The translations under genes and the position numbers were made by a program. From Mesorhizobium sp. GbtcB19 (GTDB lineage Bacteria > Pseudomonadota > Alphaproteobacteria > Rhizobiales > Rhizobiaceae), in the NCBI RefSeq assembly GCF_019091085.1, contig NZ_JAGXJY010000025.1:1-64000 (forward strand): a stretch of 64,000 nucleotides of DNA, read 5' to 3'. The notes beneath the pieces were generated by a model, which was not told where the DNA came from, ran no database searches, and saw only the letters and a program-made list of their open reading frames with translations. Positions 15,797-23,675 of the stretch are shown piece by piece (position 1 is the stretch's first letter; each line of letters begins with the position of its first letter).

Positions 15797-16819
15797 TTAC
15801 TTGCTGAGCAGGTTCTGCTTGACCCAGTCGAGCGAATAGCTCGGGCTGATGATCTGGCCGCCCGGCAGCTTCGCGTAGTCCTTGAGGTTGCCGGCATCGA
15901 CGGTGGCCACCGGCATGATCATCAGCTTGGGCGCCTTGGCGCCCTTGAGCAGCGACAGGCCGAGCCAGAAGGCAGCGCCGCCGATGCCCGGCGTGGTGTT
16001 CATCGATACCGTCTGGTAGCCGTTCTTGGCGTTCTCATCGGCCCACCATTTGACGAAATCGGTGCCGCCGCCGCCTTCGATGACCGGCATCTTGTCCTTG
16101 TAGTCGCCACCATATTGAACGAAGGCCTGGGCGATGCCGACATCGTCGCTGCCGCCCTGGCCGAGCACCGCATCGACATGCGGCAGCGAGGGCAGCACAT
16201 TGGCGATCGCCGCCTGCGCGACCGAGGCGGTCGCCTGGCCGTAGACGGTCGCGACCACCTTGATGTCGGGATATTTGGCCAGCACCGACTGCTGCGCGTT
16301 GAACATGTCGTTGTCGGGCGCCGAGCCCTTCACGCCGCGCACCTGGATGACGTTGCCCTTGCCGCCGAGCATCTTGAAGACGGCTTCGGCCTGGGCGGCC
16401 TTGTAGCCCTTGAAATCGAAATTGAGCTGATAGTTGCACGGCGCCGATGCGACCGAGTCGAACGAAATGACGATGATGCCCGCCTTGCAGGCCTTCTCGA
16501 TGATGCCGTTGACGGCGGTCTCCGAGGCAGCGTCGACGGCGAGCACATCGACCTTCTTCAGGATGAGTTCGGCAATCTGGCTGTTTTGCTGCGCGACCGA
16601 GCCGTCGCCGTTCATCACGATGTAGTCGGCAATCTGGCCCGCGGCCTTCGCCTCCTTGGCCGAAGCCTCGAACGCTTCCACCATCTGGTGCCGCCAGGTG
16701 TTGCCGTAATAGGCATTGGCGAGCGCGATGACCGGCGCGTCCTGGGACGCCATTGCCGGCAGAGCCGAAACGCTCCCCAGCGCGGCGCCCGCGAGCGCCG
16801 CCACGATTGCAAACTTCAT
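15797..16819 (-). CDS. Sugar ABC transporter substrate-binding protein, second importer
   Basis: A 340-residue periplasmic protein of the Peripla_BP_4 group. The signal peptide (MKFAIVAALAGAALGSVSAL, cleavage after AMA) supports the ATG at 16819 over a longer frame. The mature protein begins APVIALANAYYGNTWRHQMV and contains VDVLAVDAASETAVNGIIEKA and DAVLGQGGSDDVGIAQAF, typical of the hinge and ligand-cleft regions. It heads the operon binding protein, ATPase-permease fusion, permease. Its sequence differs clearly from the first binding protein, so it may take a different form of the substrate, such as an apionate derivative or an apiose glycoside. That is inference from the shared operator motif. 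Confidence 0.88.
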   Translation of the reverse strand: MKFAIVAALAGAALGSVSALPAMASQDAPVIALANAYYGNTWRHQMVEAFEASAKEAKAAGQIADYIVMNGDGSVAQQNSQIAELILKKVDVLAVDAASETAVNGIIEKACKAGIIVISFDSVASAPCNYQLNFDFKGYKAAQAEAVFKMLGGKGNVIQVRGVKGSAPDNDMFNAQQSVLAKYPDIKVVATVYGQATASVAQAAIANVLPSLPHVDAVLGQGGSDDVGIAQAFVQYGGDYKDKMPVIEGGGGTDFVKWWADENAKNGYQTVSMNTTPGIGGAAFWLGLSLLKGAKAPKLMIMPVATVDAGNLKDYAKLPGGQIISPSYSLDWVKQNLLSK

Positions 16820-16896
16820 TGATGTCTCCTCCCAAAAACGCCGGCCAACATGGTCGGCTGTCATTCAAGCATGGGCGTCCTCCCAAGGACACCATA

Positions 16897-16915
16897 CCAT
16901 CTACATGTTATACCA
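16897..16915. promoter_or_regulatory. Candidate apiose-regulon operator, site 4
   Basis: On the minus strand this reads TGGTATAACATGTAGATGG, 78 bases upstream of the second binding-protein ATG. A further TGGTATGC half-site overlaps its left side (plus strand 16916-16923), so several half-sites are clustered here. It is the weakest match of the four. Confidence 0.4.
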
Positions 16916-17056
16916 GCATACCAAATAGGCAAGTCGTATCGGAACCTCTTTGTCGAACTGAGGGAGCCAGACTTTCGGCCCTTGCCCGTCCGTGGGTCAT
17001 CCATCCTGACATGAATGCGCGGGCCGCCGTGTTATGAGGCCGATGAGCTCCGCGAC

Positions 17057-17482
17057 ATGCGAAGTCGCCGCATTCAACGAAGAGGAGAGACCGCCACGAC
17101 CAGGATCAACCGCCGCGCCTTGCTGCTTCGCTCCGGCGCCGCTGTCTTCGCCTCGACGGCGGCGGCAACGGTTTGGGCCACCGAGGGACCGCGCCGTGAC
17201 CGGGCGCCGACCAAAAAACTGCGGGCATTGATTGAGGCGCACATGACGTCCTACGCCGCGATCGGCAAGGCTGTTCGTGAAATGGGTGGCGGCAGCCGCG
17301 ACTACGATCAGGCCAGTCGAGAAGAGGAAAGGGCGCTGCTGGCCATCTGCGCCTATCCCGCGGTCAGGGAAGTCGATCGGCTGGCCAAGGCCGGGTATCT
17401 TTTGGAGATCGAGGCGCGCGGCGAGCTCGACCTGCCGGAGCACATGCAGGCTCTTCTTCGCTCGACGATGTCGAAGGCATGA
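17057..17482 (+). CDS. Small exported protein with Tat signal, function unknown
   Basis: About 141 residues from the ATG at 17057; the frame is open to 17015, and no ATG or GTG follows a good ribosome-binding site, so the start is uncertain. After a basic lead comes INRRALLLRSGAAVFASTAAATVWA, a twin-arginine signal followed by an alanine-rich hydrophobic core. The mature part is about 100 hydrophilic residues with alternating charge (LRALIEAHMTSYAAIGKAV, SREEERALLAICAYPAV), likely helical. I do not recognise the family. It stands alone between the second importer and the acyltransferase. Confidence 0.55.
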   Translation: MRSRRIQRRGETATTRINRRALLLRSGAAVFASTAAATVWATEGPRRDRAPTKKLRALIEAHMTSYAAIGKAVREMGGGSRDYDQASREEERALLAICAYPAVREVDRLAKAGYLLEIEARGELDLPEHMQALLRSTMSKA

Positions 17483-17580
17483 GACCGGCCGCGCCGCTTG
17501 GGCCCGTCAAAGCATGAGCGGGTCGAAGCTTTGCCGATGTCCGCCTTGCGCCTGATCCAGGCCGTTGCATGCGGCTTGAA

Positions 17581-18651
17581 TCATGCGACGGAAGGGCTCG
17601 CCCGCCGCGGAATCGAGGAGCGCAGGAGCTTGCGGGCAGGTTCCTCCACCGCAATGAAGACGACGACCGAGATGGCGATCAGCAAAGGCTGATACAGAAG
17701 GCTCCCGACCCAATCCCATTCTCCGGCGAATATCACCGGAATGCATTTCCGAACCGGAATTTGCAGGATGTAGCGGGCATAGCTTGCATTGCCCAGCAGC
17801 ACGAGCGGCTTGTACGACAGCGCGCGTCGGATCTTGCCGTCATTCACGGCGCATGTCGCAATTAAGGCAACAAAGCCGATTGCCGCGAAACTCCCTGTCG
17901 TCGGCGTACATGTCACGACAAGCGTGGCTAGCGTGAACGCCACGGCCAGAGTGGCGGCCAGATCGCCGCGGAAGCGATCGAACGCGCCGACCCTGAGCAG
18001 CAGAGCGCAGACGATGCCGGTCATAAATTCGGGCAGCCGCAGCAGCGGGAGAGGCACCAGTTCCATCCAGCCGAACGCGATGTAGCCGGTCGGTCCCAAA
18101 CCCGGCAGGCACATGACCATGAAAATCGGCACCAGAACCGCCAGGCTGGTCCACAGGGCTCCAGTCCTAAGCCTTGAAAGGACAGTGAGCAGCAACGGGA
18201 ACATAAGATAGAAAAAGAGCTCGATCGATAGTGTCCAACCCGGAGGATTCCAGAAGAATCCGAGCATTGACGTTGGTGCGCCCCAGGTCTGAACAAGGCC
18301 AAGTGTCGCCAGCGATGCAAGCGGGTGATCGAAAGGCAGGCTTGTCAGCGGCAGAGCCACGGCGAGGGCAAGGAGATAGACCGGATAAATTCTGGAAAAT
18401 CTCGCAATGGCGAACCGTCGAACCTCGTGCCAGTCAGACATCTTGTCGAAGTAGGAATGGGTGAGGATGAAGCCGGACAGCAGCAAGAAAAACGAGACGC
18501 CGAGATAGCCGTTCCGCACAAGATTGGCGATCGGTGACGGCGCTCCGTCGATGTCCGCCGAATGATAGGCGAGCACGTAAAGAGCGGCGAAAAACCGCAA
18601 GCTTGTCAGCTGCGCCAGGTTCGATCCGGCTGAAGAAGGTTTCGGTTTCAT
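17581..18651 (-). CDS. Acyltransferase-3 family membrane protein (O-acetyltransferase-like)
   Basis: A 356-residue protein with about 10 membrane segments. The N-terminal LTSLRFFAALYVLAYHSADIDG contains the expected catalytic His of the family, and FFLLLSGFILTHSYF and RIYPVYLLALAVALP follow the usual pattern. Such enzymes transfer acyl groups to exopolysaccharide, lipopolysaccharide or Nod-factor-like sugars at the inner membrane. The target cannot be told from the neighbours. An in-frame ATG 21 codons upstream (18714) is possible. It stands alone and points away from the transporter downstream. Confidence 0.8.
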   Translation of the reverse strand: MKPKPSSAGSNLAQLTSLRFFAALYVLAYHSADIDGAPSPIANLVRNGYLGVSFFLLLSGFILTHSYFDKMSDWHEVRRFAIARFSRIYPVYLLALAVALPLTSLPFDHPLASLATLGLVQTWGAPTSMLGFFWNPPGWTLSIELFFYLMFPLLLTVLSRLRTGALWTSLAVLVPIFMVMCLPGLGPTGYIAFGWMELVPLPLLRLPEFMTGIVCALLLRVGAFDRFRGDLAATLAVAFTLATLVVTCTPTTGSFAAIGFVALIATCAVNDGKIRRALSYKPLVLLGNASYARYILQIPVRKCIPVIFAGEWDWVGSLLYQPLLIAISVVVFIAVEEPARKLLRSSIPRRASPSVA

Positions 18652-19084
18652 GCGGAATGCCGCGGCTGCGAGCGTGAATGCTCGGAACTCTCGATGCTGC
18701 CTGGAAAATTCCATAGGCCGAGCCTCGTTAACAAACCCGCCAACGCCGCGCGTGATGGCAGTTCGCTAACCTCGACAGTCAGGCCGAGACGGCGGCCAAA
18801 GCCGCCCGCTATCCGGTCTCCCGACGCGCCATCGGAACCGTGGTCGCCAACCCCGCCCATAGAGCTCGTCGACGAGCAACGGCCCGCTGCTTCGGTTTCG
18901 GCGAAGCAAAGGACAGAAAAAGACTTCTTTTGGCGATGCGGCCCGGATGCTCTCTTGCGGGGCCTAAGAACACGCAAGGCTCGCCTGGGAGGCGACGCAT
19001 AACAAGAGAGCGGCTGCCGAACACCGCCTGGCATAGGCCACTTGATTGGGCCGATGCCGGCAACAGCCATGGGGAACCACGACA
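18652..19084. other. 433-base intergenic region with no recognisable gene
   Basis: It lies between divergent acyltransferase and NitT/TauT-type binding-protein genes and must hold both promoters. I see a perfect 14-base palindrome GCTCGTCGACGAGC at 18864-18877 and a CCTAAG half-site at 18963. No riboswitch signature and no credible open frame were found. Confidence 0.4.
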
Positions 19085-20068
19085 ATGAAGACATTCCACA
19101 ATTGCCTGATGACCGCGGTCGGCGCGGGCCTGCTCGGCCTGGGGCTCGCCGTGCCCGCCGACGCCGGCGCCATTCGCCTCGGCATGACCACCTGGGTGGG
19201 TTACGGACCGCTGTTTCTTGCCCGCGACCTCGGTTACTTCAAGGAGGCCGGCGTCGACGTCGACCTGAAAGTGATCGAAGAGTCGGCGCTTTACATGGCG
19301 GCGGTGGCCGGCGGTGACCTCGACGGCGCCGCCTCCACCGTCGACGAGCTGATGAAGTACCGTTCCGACGAGCTCTGCTTCAAATATGTCGTGGCGCTCG
19401 ACGACAGTCACGGCGGCGATGGCGTCGTCACGCAGGCCGACGTCAAGTCGCTCAAGGATCTGAAGGGCCAGCCCGTCGCCTTGAACGAGGGCTCCGTTTC
19501 CGAATTCTGGTTCAACGTGCTGCTCAAGAAGGAAGGCATGACCGAGGACGATGTCAGCGTCACCAACATGACCGCGGACGATGCCGCGACCGCCTTCATC
19601 GCCGGCCAGGTTCCCGCCGCCGTGACCTGGGAGCCGCACCTCACCGAAGTCCGCAAGGGCGGCAAGGGCAAGGTGCTGATCGATTCCACGACGACGCCGG
19701 GCCTGATCGTCGATGTCATCGCGCTTAAATGCGACCTGATCGAGAAGCATCCCGAGGATGTGAAGGCCCTTATCAAGGGCTATTACAAGGCGGTCGACTA
19801 CATCAAGGCCAACCCGGAAAAGGCCTATGAGATCATGGCCAAGGGCATCGGCGGCTATCTCGAAAAGCCCGAGGATTTCGCGGCCGGCGCCCAGGGCGTG
19901 CGCTACTACGACCGCGCCCGCAACCTGGAATTCTTCGGCACGCCGGAAAAGAGCGAGGCGTCCGACCTTGTGAATTTCGCGCAGGACATCTGGGGCAAGG
20001 CCGGCAAGCTCAAGATGACGATCGACGCGAAGACCATCCTCGACACCGACTACATCAAGGAACAGTGA
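19085..20068 (+). CDS. NitT/TauT-type ABC transporter substrate-binding protein (NMT1/SsuA-like)
   Basis: A 327-residue periplasmic protein with a signal peptide (FHNCLMTAVGAGLLGLGLAVPADAG). The mature start IRLGMTTWVGYGPLFLARDLGYFKEAGVDVDLKVI is the hallmark of binding proteins for nitrate, sulphonates, taurine or thiamine precursors. ATAFIAGQVPAAVTWEPHLTEV near residue 180 is the second typical block. Permease and ATPase genes follow on the same strand after a hairpin terminator. The ligand cannot be assigned; the amine-catabolic genes on the other side of the ATPase make a small nitrogen compound possible. Confidence 0.85.
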   Translation: MKTFHNCLMTAVGAGLLGLGLAVPADAGAIRLGMTTWVGYGPLFLARDLGYFKEAGVDVDLKVIEESALYMAAVAGGDLDGAASTVDELMKYRSDELCFKYVVALDDSHGGDGVVTQADVKSLKDLKGQPVALNEGSVSEFWFNVLLKKEGMTEDDVSVTNMTADDAATAFIAGQVPAAVTWEPHLTEVRKGGKGKVLIDSTTTPGLIVDVIALKCDLIEKHPEDVKALIKGYYKAVDYIKANPEKAYEIMAKGIGGYLEKPEDFAAGAQGVRYYDRARNLEFFGTPEKSEASDLVNFAQDIWGKAGKLKMTIDAKTILDTDYIKEQ

Positions 20069-20086
20069 GCCTTCGAGATCAGCGGG

Positions 20087-20115
20087 GGTCGGCCTGACAG
20101 GCCGACCTCGTTTTT
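20087..20115 (+). terminator. Rho-independent (attenuating) terminator
   Basis: GGTCGGCCTG (20087-20096) pairs perfectly with CAGGCCGACC (20098-20107) and a run of five T follows (20111-20115). It sits 18 bases after the binding-protein stop and 45 bases before the permease start. It should cut most transcripts after the binding protein, giving an excess of that component. Confidence 0.8.
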
Positions 20116-20159
20116 CTCGAACGCTCCCGTTTCGCGCTTAAATCTACGGAGGCCATCTC

Positions 20160-20963
20160 ATGGCTCAGAGGCGGACGGCGTGGACGCGCCTGACGACCCC
20201 ATTCGCCAACATTCCCGCCAGCACGGCAACCACGCTCGCCCTGGCGATGTGGGTTGTCGTGATCGGCGGCTGGGCATTGCTGTCCTACGGCCGCGTCGTG
20301 CCGAACATGTTCCTGCCGACGCCTGGAACAGTGCTGCAGACGACCTATCGCATGTCGCTCGACGGCAGCCTGTTCTACCACACCTTGACCAGTGCCAAGG
20401 TGGTGATCCTGGGCTTCATCGTGTCTTCGGTGATCGCGGTGCCGCTGGGGCTGTGGATGGGCACCTACCGGGCGGTGCAGGCGCCGCTGGAGCCGCTGGT
20501 CAACTTCATCCGCTACCTGCCCGTCACCTCCTTCGTGCCGCTGTTCATCCTGTGGATCGGCATCGGCATCGAGCAGCGCATAGCGGTCATCTTCTTCGGC
20601 ACCTTCTTCCAGCAGCTGGTGATGATCTCCGACTGCGCGCGCAGCGTCTCCAGGGATCTGGTCAATGCCTCCTACACATTGGGCACCAAGCGGAGTGAAG
20701 CGGTGTGGCATGTCATTTTCCCCGCAGCACTTCCCTCCATCCTCGACACGCTTCGCGTCACCATGGGCTGGGCCTGGACCTATCTCGTCGTGGCCGAGCT
20801 GGTCGCCGCCTCGAGCGGCCTTGGCTATATCAGCCTCAAGGCGATGCGCGGCTTTCAGGTCGATGTGATCTTCATGGCGATCGCCGCGATCGGGCTTCTC
20901 GGCCTCATCACCGACACGGCATTCCGCATTCTCCGGGCAAGGGTCGCGCCATGGGCACCTTGA
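20160..20963 (+). CDS. NitT/TauT-type ABC transporter permease (SsuC/TauC-like)
   Basis: A 267-residue inner-membrane protein with about six hydrophobic segments. The coupling helix region RDLVNASYTLGTKRSEAVWHVIFPAALPSI near residues 162-191 is the EAA loop of this family, and RYLPVTSFVPLFILWIGIG precedes it. A GGAGG lies 8 bases before the ATG. The 3' end overlaps the ATPase gene by 13 bases. Confidence 0.9.
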   Translation: MAQRRTAWTRLTTPFANIPASTATTLALAMWVVVIGGWALLSYGRVVPNMFLPTPGTVLQTTYRMSLDGSLFYHTLTSAKVVILGFIVSSVIAVPLGLWMGTYRAVQAPLEPLVNFIRYLPVTSFVPLFILWIGIGIEQRIAVIFFGTFFQQLVMISDCARSVSRDLVNASYTLGTKRSEAVWHVIFPAALPSILDTLRVTMGWAWTYLVVAELVAASSGLGYISLKAMRGFQVDVIFMAIAAIGLLGLITDTAFRILRARVAPWAP

Positions 20964-21844
20964 TCTTGAACGCAACCTCGCAAACTGTAGCCGGATCAAG
21001 GGTAGTGATGACCGAAACCGTCAAAGCGAACAATCCGGCCGGCACGGCCCATACAGCCGGCGATCCGCGGCCGGCCGGCACCACGATGGCCATCGAGGAC
21101 GTGACGCTGCGCTACGGCGACGCCAACGGCGTGCTGGCGCTGGACGATGTGTCGCTGAAGGTCGCCAAGAACGAATTCTGCGTCATCGTCGGCCCTTCGG
21201 GATGCGGCAAATCCAGCCTGCTCTATCTCGCGGCCGGCCTCAACGATGTAACTTCCGGCAGCATCAAGGTCGACGGCAGGGAAGTGATCGAACCCGGCCC
21301 CGACAGAGGCATGGTGTTCCAGAGCTACACCTTGTTTCCCTGGCTCACGGTGCGCGCCAACATCGAATATGGACCGAAGCGCAAGGGGCTGCCGGCGGAG
21401 CAGCGCAGGCAGATCGTCGACCAGTATCTCAACGAGGTCGGCCTCGCGCCCTTTGCCGACCATTACCCGGCGCAGCTCTCGGGCGGCATGAAGCAGCGCG
21501 TGGCGATCGCGCGCGCGCTCGCCAACGACCCGGCCGTGCTGCTGATGGACGAGCCGTTCGGCGCGCTCGACAGCCAGACGCGCGGCACCATGCAGAAGCT
21601 GCTCCTGCGCGTCTGGGAGCGGCAGCAGAAGACGGTGCTCTTCGTCACCCACGATATCGACGAGGCGCTGGTGCTCGGCGACCGCGTTCTGGTGATGACG
21701 GCCCGGCCCGGCAAGATCAAGGCCGAGATCAAGGTCGACATCCCGCGGCCGCGTTCGATGGACGTGATCCTCGAACCCGACTTCATCGCGCTCAAGCGCC
21801 GCATCCTCGGCCTTTTGCACGACGAGATCGACGAGGATCACTGA
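20951..21844 (+). CDS. NitT/TauT-type ABC transporter ATP-binding protein (SsuB/TauB-like)
   Basis: A 297-residue ATPase with Walker A GPSGCGKSS near residue 82, Q-loop VFQSYTLFPW, signature LSGGMKQRVAIARAL near 178, Walker B VLLMDEPFGALD and switch His in FVTHDIDEAL. An N-terminal extension of about 45 residues (MGTLILNATSQTVAGSRV and onward) precedes the ATPase core. ATGs at codon 20 or 46 could be alternative starts; the first is used because it overlaps the permease. Confidence 0.9.
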   Translation: MGTLILNATSQTVAGSRVVMTETVKANNPAGTAHTAGDPRPAGTTMAIEDVTLRYGDANGVLALDDVSLKVAKNEFCVIVGPSGCGKSSLLYLAAGLNDVTSGSIKVDGREVIEPGPDRGMVFQSYTLFPWLTVRANIEYGPKRKGLPAEQRRQIVDQYLNEVGLAPFADHYPAQLSGGMKQRVAIARALANDPAVLLMDEPFGALDSQTRGTMQKLLLRVWERQQKTVLFVTHDIDEALVLGDRVLVMTARPGKIKAEIKVDIPRPRSMDVILEPDFIALKRRILGLLHDEIDEDH

Positions 21845-21915
21845 GAGCAATCTCTCGACATAGGGTTTCTGAAAAGGTTGCAGGCTTCAGCGCAGACGCT
21901 GGGGATTGGCCGAAG

Positions 21916-21980
21916 CCTCTCAGCTTCGTCATCCTCGGGTCTCCGCGTCCGCTTCGCCGGTGGATGACGAAGCTGAGAGG
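21916..21980. repeat. Long inverted repeat between convergent genes
   Basis: CCTCTCAGCTTCGTCATCC (21916-21934) is exactly complementary to 21962-21980, giving a perfect 19-base stem around a 27-base loop. It lies in the 187-base gap between convergent ATPase and GMC oxidoreductase genes. It could act as a two-way terminator. The arm resembles short palindromes scattered in rhizobial genomes, so it may be a mobile repeat. Confidence 0.65.
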
Positions 21981-22031
21981 GCTTAAGGCAATTCCGGACG
22001 TGTTGCGACAGTTCACCGAAACAGCGGTGGC

Positions 22032-23651
22032 CTACTTGTCCCCGCGATGCGCCGCGCCGAGGATCATCTCGGAAGCCTTCTGGCCGATCATCATGCTTGG
22101 CGCGTTGGTGTTGCCGCCGATCAGCTTCGGCATGACCGAGGCATCGGCGACCCGAAGCCCATCCACGCCGCGCAGCTTGAGCGTCGCCGGATCGACGACA
22201 GCCATGTCGTCCGTTCCCATCTTGCAGGTTCCGACCGGGTGATAGACGGTCAACGCTTCGGCGCGCAGATAGGCAAGGATCTCGTCGTCGCTGCGGACAT
22301 CCTTACCCGGGAGCATCTCCTTGCCGCGCACCGCGTCGAACTCCGACGAGGCAAAAATCCGGCGCGCGATCTTGATGCCTTCGACCAACACCATCGCGTC
22401 GTCTTCGTGCGTGAAGAAGCGGTGATCGATGAGGACGTCTCGGTGTGAACTGTCGCGCGACAGCCTGATCTCGCCCACGCTTTTTGGCCTCAGAACGCAG
22501 GTGTGAATGGCGTAGCCATGGCCGTATTCGATCAGCCTGCCGCGATGGCTGCGATAGCCCGGCACGAAATGGAACTGGATGTCGGGAAGGCCGTTCGCGT
22601 GCCTGGTCTTGGCAAAGCCGCCGGCTTCGACATAGTTGGTGGTGAGCATGCCCTTGCGGCGGGCGAAATACTGGAAAGGCGCCGCGGCAATACGGGGCAG
22701 GTTGGCGATCGACAGGCCGAGCGTCCTGGTGCTCCTGGAGCGCACGGTGATCATGCCGTCGACATGGTCCTGCAGGTTCTTGCCGACGCCGGGCAGGTCG
22801 AGAACCGGCATGATGCCGATCTGCCGCAATTCAGCTGCCGGCCCGATGCCGGACGCCATCAGGATCCTGGGCGAGTTGATGGCGCCGGCCGAAAGCACGA
22901 TCTCGCGGCTGGCCGAAAGCGTCTTCAACTGACCCTCGTGCTGCACGCGCATTCCCGTGGCGCGCCCCTCGACGATGATGAGATCGATCACCTCGCATTC
23001 GCTGAGCAGCGTCAGGTTCTTGCGATGAAGCACCGGACGCATGAAGGCGCTGAAGCTGCTGAAGCGCTGGCCCCGGTCCTGCGTGACGTTGTAGATGCCG
23101 AGGCCGAACTGGCTTTCGGCATTGAAGTCGCTATTGGCGGGCAGGCCGGCATTCTTCCCGGCCTTGACGAACATGCCGGAAAGCACGTTCGGATCGCGCG
23201 GATCGTCGACAAGCAGCTCGCCGTCGGTGCCGTGATAGCGCGGGTCCTGGGCGAGCAGATTGCGTTCCAGTTTCCTGAACACCGGCAACACGTCGCGATA
23301 GGCCCAGCCGGCGCAGCCGAGCCCGGCCCACTCGTCATAGTCCTCGGCGGCGCCGCGGATATAGACCATCGAGTTGATCGAGCTCGATCCGCCCAGCGCC
23401 TTGCCGCGGTTGACCGGGATCCTGCGGCCGTTGAGATGGGGCTGCGGCACGCCGACGAAACAATAGTCGTAGTTGGGATTGCCGTAGAGCGACAGGATGC
23501 CGGCCGGCACCTTGACCCGCAGGCTGTTGTCGCTGCCGCCGGCCTCGATCAGGCACACTTTGACCGACGGATCGGCGCTCAGCCGGTTGGCGACCACGCA
23601 GCCGGCCGAACCCGCGCCGACGACGATGTAATCATATTCCGGCGCTTCCAT
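22032..23651 (-). CDS. GMC-family FAD-dependent oxidoreductase (alcohol/choline dehydrogenase-like)
   Basis: A 539-residue flavoprotein. The N-terminal FAD motif is DYIVVGAGSAGCVVANRL, followed by the GMC signatures RGKALGGSSSINSMVYIRG near residue 80 and LSAGAINSPRILMASGIG near 252. The catalytic His is in HPVGTCKMG near 468, with the paired Asn in GGNTNAPSMMIG near 512. It oxidises a primary alcohol to an aldehyde; choline is only one option in this family. It starts 24 bases after the amidohydrolase stop, so the two form an operon. Confidence 0.85.
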   Translation of the reverse strand: MEAPEYDYIVVGAGSAGCVVANRLSADPSVKVCLIEAGGSDNSLRVKVPAGILSLYGNPNYDYCFVGVPQPHLNGRRIPVNRGKALGGSSSINSMVYIRGAAEDYDEWAGLGCAGWAYRDVLPVFRKLERNLLAQDPRYHGTDGELLVDDPRDPNVLSGMFVKAGKNAGLPANSDFNAESQFGLGIYNVTQDRGQRFSSFSAFMRPVLHRKNLTLLSECEVIDLIIVEGRATGMRVQHEGQLKTLSASREIVLSAGAINSPRILMASGIGPAAELRQIGIMPVLDLPGVGKNLQDHVDGMITVRSRSTRTLGLSIANLPRIAAAPFQYFARRKGMLTTNYVEAGGFAKTRHANGLPDIQFHFVPGYRSHRGRLIEYGHGYAIHTCVLRPKSVGEIRLSRDSSHRDVLIDHRFFTHEDDAMVLVEGIKIARRIFASSEFDAVRGKEMLPGKDVRSDDEILAYLRAEALTVYHPVGTCKMGTDDMAVVDPATLKLRGVDGLRVADASVMPKLIGGNTNAPSMMIGQKASEMILGAAHRGDK

Positions 23652-23675
23652 GCCAACCCCCAAAAGGACGCGATC

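Noticed and set aside
13309..15807. 832-residue plus-strand open frame
   Set aside because: Entirely antisense to the ABC fusion gene; composition (Arg, Ala, Gly, His-rich, no motifs) is typical of a GC-rich shadow.
18652..19084. Thiamine (TPP) or other riboswitch before the NMT1-like binding protein
   Set aside because: Looked for thi-box type conserved blocks and found none.
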